64,000 nucleotides of DNA from Pseudomonas putida. GTDB lineage: Bacteria > Pseudomonadota > Gammaproteobacteria > Pseudomonadales > Pseudomonadaceae. The position numbers and the translations under genes are program-made. A model generated the notes under the pieces. That model was not told where the DNA came from. It searched no databases and saw only the letters and a list, made by a program, of their open reading frames with translations. Location of the stretch: contig NZ_CP011789.1 in the NCBI RefSeq assembly GCF_001636055.1, forward strand, positions 1,612,001-1,676,000. The letters are read 5' to 3'. Shown here piece by piece: positions 43,845 through 52,801 of the stretch. How positions within the stretch are numbered: the stretch's first letter is position 1; every line of letters begins with the position of its first letter.

Positions 43845-45353
43845 TCAAACCTTGGCTGGAATCCCGTATTTGCGCAGCCGCTGCGCAATCGCGGTATGCG
43901 ACGTCTGCAGCCTTCCCGCCAGCTGCCGAGTCGAAGGGTAGCTCGCATACAGGCGCTGCAGCAGCTCGCGCTCGAAGTCGCCCACGGCCTGCTCCAGGCT
44001 GCTCACCTCGCCATCCTGGCCACGTGCTACCGAGGTACCGGCGATATCCAGGTCACCGATATCTACCAGGTTGCTCTCGCAGATTGCCGCCGCGCGGAAG
44101 ATCACGTTCTGCAACTGGCGCACGTTGCCTGGCCAGGGGTTGGCCAGCAGTGCCGGATGGGTGGCTGGGGTCAGGCGGCACGGAGGGCGCTGGATCTGCG
44201 TGCAGGCCTGCTGCATGAAGAAGTGCGCCAGCGACAGGATGTCCTGGCCGCGTTCGCGCAGCGGCGGGACCTGCAGGTTGAGCACGTTCAGGCGGTAGAA
44301 CAGGTCTTCGCGGAAGGTGCCTTCGGCGACCATGCGTTCGAGATCGCGGTGGGTCGCGCTGATGATACGCACGTCCACCTTCACCTCACGGTCGCCACCG
44401 ACCCGGCGAAAGCTGCCGTCGCTGAGAAAGCGCAGTAGCTTGGCCTGCAGGTAGGGCGACATCTCGCCGATCTCGTCGAGAAATACCGTGCCCTGGTTGG
44501 CCAGCTCCATCAGCCCTGGCTTGCCGCCACGTTGTGCGCCGGTGAAGGCGCCCGGGGCATAGCCGAACAGTTCGCTCTCGGCCAGGCTTTCGGGTAGCGC
44601 GGCGCAGTTCAATGCGAGGAAAGGTGCTGCGTGACGACTGCTGATGGTGTGGCAGGCGCGGGCTACCAGCTCCTTGCCGGTGCCGGTCTCGCCGTGCACC
44701 AGCAAGGGCGCATCGAGTGTGGCGACGCGCAGGGCGCGGGCCTTGAGGGTGCGGATCGCCGGGGAGTCGCCGAGCAGGGCATCGAAGCCTTCGGCGTGAT
44801 CATGGTGCAGCGCCGAGAGACGTTCGCCCATGCGATTGGGCGGATACAGGGTGAGCAAGCCACCGGCGTTGGTGATCGGCGTCGCATCCAGTAGCAGGCT
44901 CTGGCCATTGAGCTGCATCTCGCGCATCGGCAGGTGGAAGTTGTTGTCCAGCAGAGCCTGGAGCAGGTCGCTGTCACCAAACAGCTCGCCCACCGAGCGA
45001 CCGGCCGATTCGCGTCCGCACAGGGCGATCAGCGCCGGGTTGGCCAGCAGCACCTTGCCAGCGCTGTCCACCGCCAGCACCGGGTCGCTCATGGCCGCGA
45101 GCAGGGCGTCGAGTTGCAGGTGTCGGCGCTGGCCGGGGAGGATATCGACCACTTCCACCGACTGCACGCCGCGCACCTCGAACAGCGCATCGTGCAACTC
45201 TTCGAGTACGGCTGGGCTGAGCGTGGGAGCGTCGATGTAGACGTTCGGTGGCACCATTTCCACGGCATCGAGGTTGAGGTTGCGGGCACCGAGCAGGGCC
45301 AGGACTTCCTGGGTGATGCCAACGCGGTCGATAAAGCTGACGTGGATGCGCAT
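43845..45353 (-). CDS. gcsR: TyrR-like sigma-54 enhancer-binding protein, GcsR homologue
   Basis: The product is 502 residues from ATG 45353 (MRIHVSFIDRVG). It has an N-terminal ACT domain (about 1-70), a PAS domain (about 78-180), an AAA+ domain with Walker A GETGTGKE near residue 218 and the intact sigma-54 contact motif GAFTGA near residue 266, and a C-terminal TyrR-type helix-turn-helix (STRQLAGRLQTSHTAIAQRL). It is read in the same direction as gcvH, 288 bases ahead. Position and architecture match GcsR, the glycine-responsive activator of P. aeruginosa; a phenylalanine regulator PhhR is the alternative, but the context favours glycine. Confidence 0.9.
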   Translation of the reverse strand: MRIHVSFIDRVGITQEVLALLGARNLNLDAVEMVPPNVYIDAPTLSPAVLEELHDALFEVRGVQSVEVVDILPGQRRHLQLDALLAAMSDPVLAVDSAGKVLLANPALIALCGRESAGRSVGELFGDSDLLQALLDNNFHLPMREMQLNGQSLLLDATPITNAGGLLTLYPPNRMGERLSALHHDHAEGFDALLGDSPAIRTLKARALRVATLDAPLLVHGETGTGKELVARACHTISSRHAAPFLALNCAALPESLAESELFGYAPGAFTGAQRGGKPGLMELANQGTVFLDEIGEMSPYLQAKLLRFLSDGSFRRVGGDREVKVDVRIISATHRDLERMVAEGTFREDLFYRLNVLNLQVPPLRERGQDILSLAHFFMQQACTQIQRPPCRLTPATHPALLANPWPGNVRQLQNVIFRAAAICESNLVDIGDLDIAGTSVARGQDGEVSSLEQAVGDFERELLQRLYASYPSTRQLAGRLQTSHTAIAQRLRKYGIPAKV

Positions 45354-45413
45354 GGGGGCAACGGGCGTAGGGGGAAAGGGCGCCAGTATGCCATTGGCGA
45401 GGGGGAAGGCCCA

Positions 45414-45496
45414 ATCACGGGACAAGTCGGGGCGCCGAACCGCCGCTTGCACAGGTATTCCAGCGTGCCTGTGCGAGCGGGCCTGCCCGGCGATGG
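45414..45496. repeat. Degenerate REP-like repeat upstream of the TyrR-like gene
   Basis: ATCACGGGACAAGTCGGGGC at one end and CCTGTGCGAGCGGGCCTGCC at the other resemble the two repeat families of this window. The arms do not pair perfectly. Confidence 0.5.
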
Positions 45497-45501
45497 CAGT
45501 A

Positions 45502-45876
45502 TCAGGTATTACCCAGGTGTTCAGGCTTGATCGGATCCCCGGACTTCACATCCAGCTTCTGGCGGATGTCCTCGAACATATGGTCGTAGAGCTTGTGCGG
45601 CGAGCCCAGGTTTTCGAATTTCTTCGGCGCCGGCAGGTACGACTGGGCCTTGCGGCTCAACTGCATGAGGAAGCTCGGCAGTACCTGGTCCTTGGCCAGG
45701 AAAAACTTCTCGTCGACAGACTTGCCTTCGATGCTGCCATGCATGCGGAACTGGATACCGCGGCCTTCCGTGGGATCCTGGGTGGCTTCGTACTCGATGT
45801 TGAGGTCGTAGCTGTGGTCATTCTTGTTCAGCGCCGTGCGCTCGATATGAACATGACCAGGATGGTACTGGGCCAT
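45502..45876 (-). CDS. DUF5064-type protein downstream of arcC
   Basis: The product is 124 residues from ATG 45876 (MAQYHPGHVHIERTALN). It is a small soluble protein with a beta-rich first half (SYDLNIEYEATQD) and a C-terminal helical part. It is conserved among pseudomonads as far as I recall, as DUF5064, and has no known function. It lies 56 bases after arcC on the same strand, so it may be transcribed with the arginine deiminase operon. Confidence 0.82.
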   Translation of the reverse strand: MAQYHPGHVHIERTALNKNDHSYDLNIEYEATQDPTEGRGIQFRMHGSIEGKSVDEKFFLAKDQVLPSFLMQLSRKAQSYLPAPKKFENLGSPHKLYDHMFEDIRQKLDVKSGDPIKPEHLGNT

Positions 45877-45932
45877 GATGGCGTCCTCCGGAAGGTTGAA
45901 AATGGCCGGCGCCGTGCACCGGCCAACTGCAC

Positions 45933-46862
45933 TCAACGGTAGCTGATACCTGGCTTGGCGGTCGACACCCGCGTACCGGCAGTGCCCTTGACGATCTCTT
46001 CGATGTTTTCCAGCGAGCTGATCACCGCGACCTTGCCCGTGTTGCGGGCGAAATCGCAGGCGGCCTGCACCTTCGGCCCCATCGAGCCCGCTGCGAAGCC
46101 GAGTTTTTCCAGCTCGTCAGGATGCGCCTGGGCAATGGCTTTTTGCGTCGGCTTGCCGAAATCGATGTAGGCAGCATCGACATCGGTGGCGATGATCAGC
46201 AGGTCGGCGTCCAGTTGCTCGGCCAGCAGCGCCGAGCACAGGTCCTTGTCGATCACCGCCTCGATGCCTTTGAGCTTGCGGTTTTCGTCGTACATCGTGG
46301 GGATGCCGCCGCCGCCGGCGCAGATGACGATGCTGCTTTTTTCCAGCAGCCACTTGATCGGGCGGATCTCGAAGATGCGCTTGGGTTTGGGGCTGGCGAC
46401 CACGCGGCGGTACTTGTCGCCGTCGGCCTTGACCACCCAGCCTTTCTCCCTGGCCAGGCGCTCGGCCTCGTCCTTGGCGTAGACCGGGCCGATGAACTTG
46501 GTCGGATCCTTGAAGGCCGGGTCGTTGGCGTCGACCTCGACTTGTGTCAGCAGGGTGGCGAAGGGCACCTCGAAGTCGAGCAGGTTGCCCAGCTCCTGTT
46601 CGATCATGTACCCGATCATGCCTTCGGTCTCGGCACCGAGCACGTCCAGCGGGTAGGCTTCGTCGGGCTTGTAGGCCTGGCCCTGGAGCGACAGCAAGCC
46701 GACCTGCGGGCCATTGCCGTGGGCGATGACCAGTTCGTTGCCGGGGTGGATCTTGGCGATCTGCTCGGTGGCAGTGCGGATATTGGTGCGCTGGTTGTCG
46801 GCGGTCATTGGCTCGCCGCGGCGCAGGAGGGCGTTGCCGCCCAGTGCAACAACGATACGCAT
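45933..46862 (-). CDS. arcC: Carbamate kinase ArcC
   Basis: The product is 309 residues. It makes ATP from carbamoyl phosphate and ADP, the energy-yielding step of the arginine deiminase pathway. The amino-acid-kinase fold is clear: [12 protein letters not shown] at the N-terminus, [10 protein letters not shown] near residue 48, and [14 protein letters not shown] near the end. It is the third enzyme of arcDABC, separated from arcB by a REP pair. Confidence 0.97.
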   Translation of the reverse strand: MRIVVALGGNALLRRGEPMTADNQRTNIRTATEQIAKIHPGNELVIAHGNGPQVGLLSLQGQAYKPDEAYPLDVLGAETEGMIGYMIEQELGNLLDFEVPFATLLTQVEVDANDPAFKDPTKFIGPVYAKDEAERLAREKGWVVKADGDKYRRVVASPKPKRIFEIRPIKWLLEKSSIVICAGGGGIPTMYDENRKLKGIEAVIDKDLCSALLAEQLDADLLIIATDVDAAYIDFGKPTQKAIAQAHPDELEKLGFAAGSMGPKVQAACDFARNTGKVAVISSLENIEEIVKGTAGTRVSTAKPGISYR

Positions 46863-46905
46863 GGGGAAATGTCCTTCAGAAAATGTTCAAGGGTCGGGCA
46901 AGGCC

Positions 46906-46990
46906 TGTGGGAGCGGGTTTACCCGCGAAGCCAGCGACGCGGTGCATGGCACCGGCTATGCCGGTGTTCGCGGGTAAACCCGCTCCCACA
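46906..46990. repeat. REP pair between arcB and arcC
   Basis: Perfect 24-base arms at 46906-46929 and 46967-46990 carry TGTGGGAGCGGGTTTACCCG and its inverse, a TTTA variant of the core. It sits inside the arc operon and may affect relative expression of arcC. Confidence 0.93.
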
Positions 46991-47016
46991 AAAGCCCGCC
47001 CCTGCAGGGGGTGCCG

Positions 47017-48027
47017 TCAGAGATCAGCCAGGGTCGATACCAGGATCGCCTTGATCGTGTGCATGCGGTTCTCCGCTTGCTCGAAGGCGATGCACGCTGG
47101 TGACTCGAACACGTCATCGGTCACTTCGATGCCGTTGGCCAGGTGCGGGTATTTCTCGGCGATCTGCTTGCCGACCTTGGTCTCGGAGTTGTGGAACGCC
47201 GGCAGGCAGTGCATGAACTTGCTGCGCGGGTTACCGGTGGCTTTCATCAGTTCCTTGTTCACCTGATAGGGCAGCAGTTGTTCGATGCGCTCGCCCCAGG
47301 CATCCACAGGTTCTCCCATCGACACCCAGACGTCGGTATGGACGAAATCGACGCCCTTGACCGCCGCCTTCGGGTCTTCGGTCAGGGTGATGCGCGCGCC
47401 GCTTTCCTCGGCGTACTGCTTGCAGCGCTGCACCAGATCGTCATGCGGCCACAGCGCCTTGGGCGCGGCGATACGCACGTCCATGCCGAGCTTGGCGCCG
47501 ATCAGCAACAGCGAGTTGCCCATGTTGTTGCGCGCATCGCCCAGGTAGGCGTAGCTGATGTCGTGCAGCGGCTTGTCGCTGTGTTCGCGCATGGTCAGCA
47601 CGTCGGCGATCATCTGGGTTGGGTGGTATTCGTCGGTCAGGCCGTTGAACACCGGCACGCCGGCGAACTTGGCCAGTTCTTCGACGATCTCCTGCTTGAA
47701 GCCGCGGTACTCGATGGCGTCGTACATGCGCCCGAGCACGCGGGCGGTGTCCTTCATGCTCTCCTTGTGGCCGATCTGCGAGGAGTTGGGGTCGATGTAG
47801 GTGACGTTGGCGCCCTGGTCGTAGGCGGCGACTTCGAAGGCGCAGCGGGTGCGGGTCGAGGTCTTCTCGAAGATCAGCGCAATGTTGTTGCCCTTCAGGT
47901 GCTGCTGCTCGGTGCCGGTGTACTTGGCGCGCTTGAGATCGCGGGAGAGGTCCAGCAGGTAGCGCAGCTCACGGGTGGTGTGGTGCTCGAGGCTGAGCAG
48001 GTTGCGGTTGTGGATGTTGAACGCCAT
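47017..48027 (-). CDS. arcB: Catabolic ornithine carbamoyltransferase ArcB
   Basis: The product is 336 residues. In this pathway it runs in the catabolic direction, splitting citrulline with phosphate into ornithine and carbamoyl phosphate. The carbamoyl-phosphate loop [12 protein letters not shown] near residue 57 and the HCLPAFHN motif near residue 275 are intact. The length and the arc context mark the catabolic (ArcB) rather than the biosynthetic ArgF form. Confidence 0.97.
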   Translation of the reverse strand: MAFNIHNRNLLSLEHHTTRELRYLLDLSRDLKRAKYTGTEQQHLKGNNIALIFEKTSTRTRCAFEVAAYDQGANVTYIDPNSSQIGHKESMKDTARVLGRMYDAIEYRGFKQEIVEELAKFAGVPVFNGLTDEYHPTQMIADVLTMREHSDKPLHDISYAYLGDARNNMGNSLLLIGAKLGMDVRIAAPKALWPHDDLVQRCKQYAEESGARITLTEDPKAAVKGVDFVHTDVWVSMGEPVDAWGERIEQLLPYQVNKELMKATGNPRSKFMHCLPAFHNSETKVGKQIAEKYPHLANGIEVTDDVFESPACIAFEQAENRMHTIKAILVSTLADL

Positions 48028-48060
48028 GACAGTATCTCCTTGAATGCGGTGAGTGCCCGG

Positions 48061-48081
48061 CCCACGCCTCGTAAGCGTGGG
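48061..48081 (-). other. Hairpin between arcA and arcB
   Basis: CCCACGC and GCGTGGG form a perfect 7-bp stem around CTCGTAA. No T tract follows. It could be a processing site in the arc transcript; P. aeruginosa arc mRNA is known to be processed. Confidence 0.45.
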
Positions 48082-48095
48082 TCGGATAGAGGGCG

Positions 48096-49349
48096 TTAGT
48101 AGTCGATAGGGTCGCGCACGATCGGGCAGGTCATGCAGTGGCCGCCGCCGCGGCCTCGGCCCAGTTCACCGGCGCTGATGGTGATGACCTCGATCCCGGC
48201 CTTGCGCAGCAATGTGTTGGTGTAGGTGTTGCGGTCGTAGCCGATGACCACGCCTGGCTCCAGGGCCACCACGTTGTTGCCGTCATCCCATTGCTCGCGT
48301 TCGGCGGCGAAGCTGTTGCCGCCGGTCTCGACCACGCGCAGCTTCACCCCGAGCTGCTCGCCGACCACCTCGATGAACGACTTGTTTTCACGGCGCACAT
48401 CCATGCCGTAGGGCTTGCTTTCGTCGGGACGGATGATGAACGGCACGATCTCGCGCACCACTTCCGGGAAGACCGTGACCAGGTCGCGGTCGCAGAAGCT
48501 GAACACGGTGTCCAGGTGCATCGCGGCACGGGACTTGGGCAGGCCGGCGACGATGACCTTTTCCACTGCGCCCTTGGCGAAAAGGTTCTGCGCCAGTTGG
48601 CCGATGGCCTGGCGCGAGGTGCGCTCGCCCATGCCGATGAGCACGATGCCCTTGGCGATCGGCATGACGTCGCCGCCTTCCAGGGTGGCGCTGCCGTGCT
48701 CCTTGTCAGGGTCGCCGTACCAGACCTTGAAGTCGGCGCCGGTGAATTCCTTGTGGAACTTGTACACGGCAGTGGTCAGCAAGGTTTCCTGGCGTCGTGC
48801 CGGCCAGTACATCGGGTTCAGCGTGACGCCGCCGTAGATCCAGCAGGTGGTGTCGCGGGTGAACTGGGTGTTGGGCAGGGGCGGCAGGATGAAGCTGGAG
48901 TGGCCGAGGTAGTCGTTGTACATCTTCACCACATCGGCGCCTTCGCTCTGCGGCAGGTCCTGGCCGGCCACGCCGCCGATCAGGAACTCGGCCAGGTGGC
49001 GCGGATCGAGGCCTTCGAGCCAGCTGCGCACTTCATTGGTCAGGCCAACGCCGACGGTATTGGGGGTGATCTTGCGATCGAGAATCCACGCCAGGGCCTC
49101 CTTGTTCTGCACGATGTCGGTCAGCAGGTTGTGCATTTCCAGCACATCGACGCCGCGCTCGCGCATCTTGGTGACGAAGTCGAAATGGTCACGCTTGGCC
49201 TGGTCGACCCAGATCACGTCGTCGAAGAGCAGTTCATCGCAGTTGCTGGGGGTCAGTCGCTTGTGCGCCAGTCCCGGGGCGCAGACCATCACCTTGCGTA
49301 GCTTGCCGGCTTCGGAGTGCACGCCGTATTTCTGTTTTTCCGTGGACAT
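48096..49349 (-). CDS. arcA: Arginine deiminase ArcA
   Basis: The product is 417 residues from ATG 49349 ([13 protein letters not shown]). It hydrolyses arginine to citrulline and ammonia. The catalytic cysteine is in [13 protein letters not shown] near residue 405, with LEGGDVMPI near residue 225 and AMHLDTVF near residue 278 supplying Glu, Asp and His. It follows arcD by 30 bases. Confidence 0.98.
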   Translation of the reverse strand: MSTEKQKYGVHSEAGKLRKVMVCAPGLAHKRLTPSNCDELLFDDVIWVDQAKRDHFDFVTKMRERGVDVLEMHNLLTDIVQNKEALAWILDRKITPNTVGVGLTNEVRSWLEGLDPRHLAEFLIGGVAGQDLPQSEGADVVKMYNDYLGHSSFILPPLPNTQFTRDTTCWIYGGVTLNPMYWPARRQETLLTTAVYKFHKEFTGADFKVWYGDPDKEHGSATLEGGDVMPIAKGIVLIGMGERTSRQAIGQLAQNLFAKGAVEKVIVAGLPKSRAAMHLDTVFSFCDRDLVTVFPEVVREIVPFIIRPDESKPYGMDVRRENKSFIEVVGEQLGVKLRVVETGGNSFAAEREQWDDGNNVVALEPGVVIGYDRNTYTNTLLRKAGIEVITISAGELGRGRGGGHCMTCPIVRDPIDY

Positions 49350-49379
49350 GATGATTCCTCCAATCATACAAAGACGTGG

Positions 49380-50807
49380 TCAAAGGGTCAGGAAGCCGTC
49401 GTACAGCCCGTAGGCCGCCACCAGCGCGCCGACGATCACAGCGGCGAAGATCAGTTTTTCCACGTTGGTGAAAATCGGTTGGCCGACCTCGCGCTTGGCC
49501 TTGGCGAACAGGATCGCGCCAGGGGCGTAGAGCAGGGCCGACAGCAGCAGGTACTTCACGCCTCCGGCATACAGCAGCCAGATCGCGTACAACAGGGCGA
49601 TACCGCCGATGATCAGGTCCTTCTTGCGTTCGGCGAGGGCCTGTTCGTAGGTTTCGCTGCGCACCGCCAGCAGTACTGCGTAGGCCGCCGACCACAGGTA
49701 GGGCACCAGGATCATCGAGGTGGCGAGGTAGATCAGCGACAGGTAGGTGCTGTTGGAGAACAGGGTGATGACCAGGAAGATCTGCACCATGGCATTGGTC
49801 AGCCACAGGGCGTTGGCCGGCACCTGGTTGGCGTTCTCGCGGCGCAGGAACTCGGGCATGGTGTGGTCCTTGGCGGCGGCGAACATGATCTCCGCGCACA
49901 GCAGCACCCATGACAGCAGTGCCCCCAGCAGCGAGATGATCAGGCCGACGCTGATCAGCACCGCACCCCAGTGACCGACCACATGCTCCAGCACCGCGGC
50001 CATCGAAGGGTTCTGCAGCTTGGCCAGCTCCGGCTGGGTCATCACGCCCATCGACAGCACGTTGACCAGCACCAGGAACAGCAGCACGGTGATGAAACCG
50101 ATGACCGTGGCCTTGCCCACGTCGGAGCGTTTTTCCGCCCGCGAGGAGAAGATGCTTGCGCCCTCGATGCCGATGAACACCCACACGGTGACGAGCATCA
50201 TGTTGCGCACCTGATCCATCACGCTGCCGAGGTCGGGCGAGCCCAGGCCCCAGATGTCGGCGGTGAACACATCGAGCTTGAAGGCGAACAGGCAGATCAG
50301 CGCGAACAGCGCCAGTGGCACGACTTTGGCCACGGTGGTGACCAGGTTGATGAACGCCGCCTCCTTGATGCCGCGCAGGACCAGGAAGTGCACACCCCAC
50401 AGCAGCAGCGATGCGCCGATCACTGCCGCCGGGGTATTGCCTTCACCGAAGACCGGGAAGAAGTACCCCAGGGTGCTGAACAGCAGGACGAAGTAGCCGA
50501 CGTTGCCCAGCCAGGCACTGATCCAGTAGCCCCAGGCTGACGAGAAGCCCATGTAGTCGCCAAAGCCGGCCTTGGCATAGGCGTATACGCCACCATCGAG
50601 GTCGGGTTTGCGGTTGGCCAGGGTCTGGAACACGAAGGCCAGGGTGAGCATGCCGACGGCGGTGATGGCCCAGCCGATCAGCACGGCACCGACGCCTGCG
50701 CTGGCGGCCATGTTTTGCGGCAGGGAGAAGATCCCGCCACCAATCATCGAGCCCACGACAAGTGCAACTAATGCGCCGAGTTTAAGTTTTCCGGGAGAAT
50801 CAGACAT
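49380..50807 (-). CDS. arcD: Arginine/ornithine antiporter ArcD
   Basis: The product is 475 residues with about twelve to thirteen membrane segments, of the APC superfamily. It exchanges external arginine for internal ornithine without energy cost. GSMIGGGIFSLPQNMA near residue 20 is the family substrate loop. It is first in arcDABC; an ANR-type site lies 62 bases upstream. A paralogue of identical length lies divergently at 51242. Confidence 0.96.
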   Translation of the reverse strand: MSDSPGKLKLGALVALVVGSMIGGGIFSLPQNMAASAGVGAVLIGWAITAVGMLTLAFVFQTLANRKPDLDGGVYAYAKAGFGDYMGFSSAWGYWISAWLGNVGYFVLLFSTLGYFFPVFGEGNTPAAVIGASLLLWGVHFLVLRGIKEAAFINLVTTVAKVVPLALFALICLFAFKLDVFTADIWGLGSPDLGSVMDQVRNMMLVTVWVFIGIEGASIFSSRAEKRSDVGKATVIGFITVLLFLVLVNVLSMGVMTQPELAKLQNPSMAAVLEHVVGHWGAVLISVGLIISLLGALLSWVLLCAEIMFAAAKDHTMPEFLRRENANQVPANALWLTNAMVQIFLVITLFSNSTYLSLIYLATSMILVPYLWSAAYAVLLAVRSETYEQALAERKKDLIIGGIALLYAIWLLYAGGVKYLLLSALLYAPGAILFAKAKREVGQPIFTNVEKLIFAAVIVGALVAAYGLYDGFLTL

Positions 50808-51241
50808 TTAACAACTCCATGCCAGGAGAAAGTTGACGACAGAATAAATCCGGCGCTGTAGTCATTCGCTGATGTGGATCAGTTCATGGCGCAACAGCGT
50901 GAGAAAATTCTTGCTCGGGTCTCCTGGAGAGTGCCGACGGCTTTGCTGCAAGCCTTGTGCGCTGGCACCTCCATGTACTTCTAGAGCAAACGCTCTGTTT
51001 GGCTTGCGAAATCTGAAAGCTAGTCGTTTCTAGCGGTTTCGCAAATTTTTCACGTGTCATTCGACAGGGCGTCGCGAATTTGCGAGTTGCTCGACAATGT
51101 GAATATTGGCGGCCGTCGGCATATAGACAAATGCGTTATGAGTGCTATAGCTTTAATGGCGTTGATTAATAAACAAGCTGTAACATTTATATGTAGTGGC
51201 CGTTATATTTCAGACAGGCGACAGGCGTGAGGGAGCTGCAG
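50808..51241. other. 434-base gap between the two divergent arcD-like genes
   Basis: The gap contains the ANR-type site at 50869-50882. From about 50990 to 51200 it is markedly AT-rich compared with the surrounding genes and holds no coding frame. A TTGAT half-site at 51162-51166 is followed by AACAA with wrong spacing for ANR, so a second site is not supported. GGGAG lies 6 bases before the ATG at 51242. Confidence 0.65.
50841..50882 (-). promoter_or_regulatory. ANR (Fnr-type) box and -10 of arcDABC
   Basis: CTGATGTGGATCAG at 50869-50882 matches the ANR/FNR consensus TTGATNNNNATCAA at 8 of the 10 specified positions with a perfect TGAT-N4-ATCA core. A site centred at -41.5 would place the -10 at 50841-50846, and the minus strand there reads TATTCT. 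This is the class II layout known for ANR-activated promoters, so oxygen limitation should induce the operon. Confidence 0.82.
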
Positions 51242-52669
51242 ATGGGCGAACCGGGACATAAGCTTCGCCTGGGGGCGCTGATCGCCCTGGTGGTCGGTTC
51301 GATGATCGGCGGCGGGATCTTTTCATTGCCGCAGAACACGGCCGCCCGTGCCGATGTTGGCGCGGTCCTGATCGGCTGGAGCATCACTGCGGTCGGCATG
51401 CTGGCGCTGGCCTTCGTGTTCCAGACCCTGGCCAACCGCAAGCCCGACCTGGATTCGGGCGTCTACGCCTATGCCAAGGCCGGCTTTGGCGACTACATGG
51501 GCTTCTCGTCGGCCTGGGGTTACTGGATCAGTGCCTGGCTGGGCAACGTCGGCTACTTCGTCCTGCTGTTCAGCACCCTGGGTTTCTACTTTCCCGTATT
51601 CGGTGAGGGCAATACGCCGATAGCCATCGGCTGCGCTTCGCTGTTGCTGTGGGCGGTGCATTTCCTGGTACTGCGTGGCATCAAGGAAGCGACCTTCATC
51701 AACCAGGTCACCACGGTGGCCAAGGTCGTACCGCTGCTGATCTTCATCGTCATCGCGGCCTTCGCCTTCCGCGCGGATATCTTCACCCGCGATATCTGGG
51801 GGCTGGGCAACCCGAAGTTCGGCAGCGTCCTGGAGCAGGTGCGCAACATGATGCTGGTGACGGTGTTCGTGTTCATCGGCATCGAGGGCGCCAGTGTCTA
51901 TTCCGGGCGTGCGCTACACCGTTCGGATGTCGGCAAGGCCACGGTGATCGGCTTTCTCGGGGTGCTGGCGCTACTGGTGCTGGTCAACGTGCTGTCGCTG
52001 GGGGTGATGACCCAGCCTGAACTGGCGGGGTTGCAGAACCCGTCGCTGGCGTCGGTGCTGGAACATATCGTCGGGCCCTGGGGGGCGATGCTGATCAGTA
52101 TCGGGTTGGCGGTTTCGTTGCTTGGGGCGCTGCTGTCATGGGCGTTGCTGTGTGCCGAGATTCTCTTCGCCACCGCTCGCGACAAGACCATGCCGCGTTT
52201 TCTGGCCAGGGAAAATGCCAATCATGTACCGGCCAATGCACTGTGGCTGACCAACAGCATGATCCAGGGGTTCCTGCTGATCACCCTGTTCTCGGCTGGC
52301 ACCTATACCAGCCTGATCTACCTGGCGTCGTCGATGATCCTGGTGCCGTACTTCTGGTCGGCGGCCTATGCCGTGCTGCTGGCCTGGCGGGGCGAGAGCT
52401 ATGCCGGGCAGGCGGGGCTGCGGCGCAAGGATCTGGCCGTGGCGCTGCTGGCGCTGTTGTATGCGGTGTGGCTGCTGTATGCCGGGGGGCTCAAGTACCT
52501 GTTGCTGTCGGCCCTGCTCTATGCCCCGGGAGTGATCCTGTTCGCCCGGGCCAGGCACGAGCAGGGGCAGGCATTGTTCAGCCATTGGGAGAAGCTGATA
52601 TTCGCGGCGGTACTGGTGGGCGCAGGGGTAGCGGCTTATGCGCTGTACTCGGGGGCGCTGAGTTTGTAA
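51242..52669 (+). CDS. Second arginine/ornithine antiporter-like permease (ArcD paralogue)
   Basis: The product is 475 residues, exactly the length of ArcD, and is closely similar throughout (LGALIALVVGSMIGGGIFSL in both; DLDxGVYAYAKAGFGDYMGF). I use ATG 51242 with GGGAG 6 bases upstream; a GTG at 51227 is also open. It is transcribed away from arcD. It probably exchanges arginine/ornithine or a related basic amino acid; substrate difference from ArcD cannot be read. The N-terminus differs (MGEPGHKLR against MSDSPGKLK). Confidence 0.9.
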   Translation: MGEPGHKLRLGALIALVVGSMIGGGIFSLPQNTAARADVGAVLIGWSITAVGMLALAFVFQTLANRKPDLDSGVYAYAKAGFGDYMGFSSAWGYWISAWLGNVGYFVLLFSTLGFYFPVFGEGNTPIAIGCASLLLWAVHFLVLRGIKEATFINQVTTVAKVVPLLIFIVIAAFAFRADIFTRDIWGLGNPKFGSVLEQVRNMMLVTVFVFIGIEGASVYSGRALHRSDVGKATVIGFLGVLALLVLVNVLSLGVMTQPELAGLQNPSLASVLEHIVGPWGAMLISIGLAVSLLGALLSWALLCAEILFATARDKTMPRFLARENANHVPANALWLTNSMIQGFLLITLFSAGTYTSLIYLASSMILVPYFWSAAYAVLLAWRGESYAGQAGLRRKDLAVALLALLYAVWLLYAGGLKYLLLSALLYAPGVILFARARHEQGQALFSHWEKLIFAAVLVGAGVAAYALYSGALSL

Positions 52670-52687
52670 GTGGGTGGCGGTTGTTGC

Positions 52688-52793
52688 GGCCTCATCGCGG
52701 GACAAGTCGCAGCGGCGCACCGCTCCCGCGCATGCTCACAAACTCGATGGGTCAGCCCCATTTGTGGGAGCGGGCTGGTCCCGCGATGAGGCC
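52688..52793. repeat. Inverted repeat after the ArcD paralogue
   Basis: GGCCTCATCGCGGGAC (52688-52703) and its perfect inverse (52778-52793) flank a centre with a GTGGGAGCGGGCTGG core. It lies between two convergent genes. Confidence 0.85.
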
Positions 52794-52801
52794 ATAAATC
52801 G

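Noticed and set aside
43666..43848. Two short frames (43666-43848 minus, 43756-43941 plus) in the gcvH control region
   Set aside because: Their sequence is produced by the repeated activator sites; no ribosome site or family resemblance.
51162..51176. A possible second ANR box (TTGAT..AACAA) before the ArcD paralogue
   Set aside because: The spacing is 5 rather than 4 bases and the second half has a mismatch, so I do not count it.
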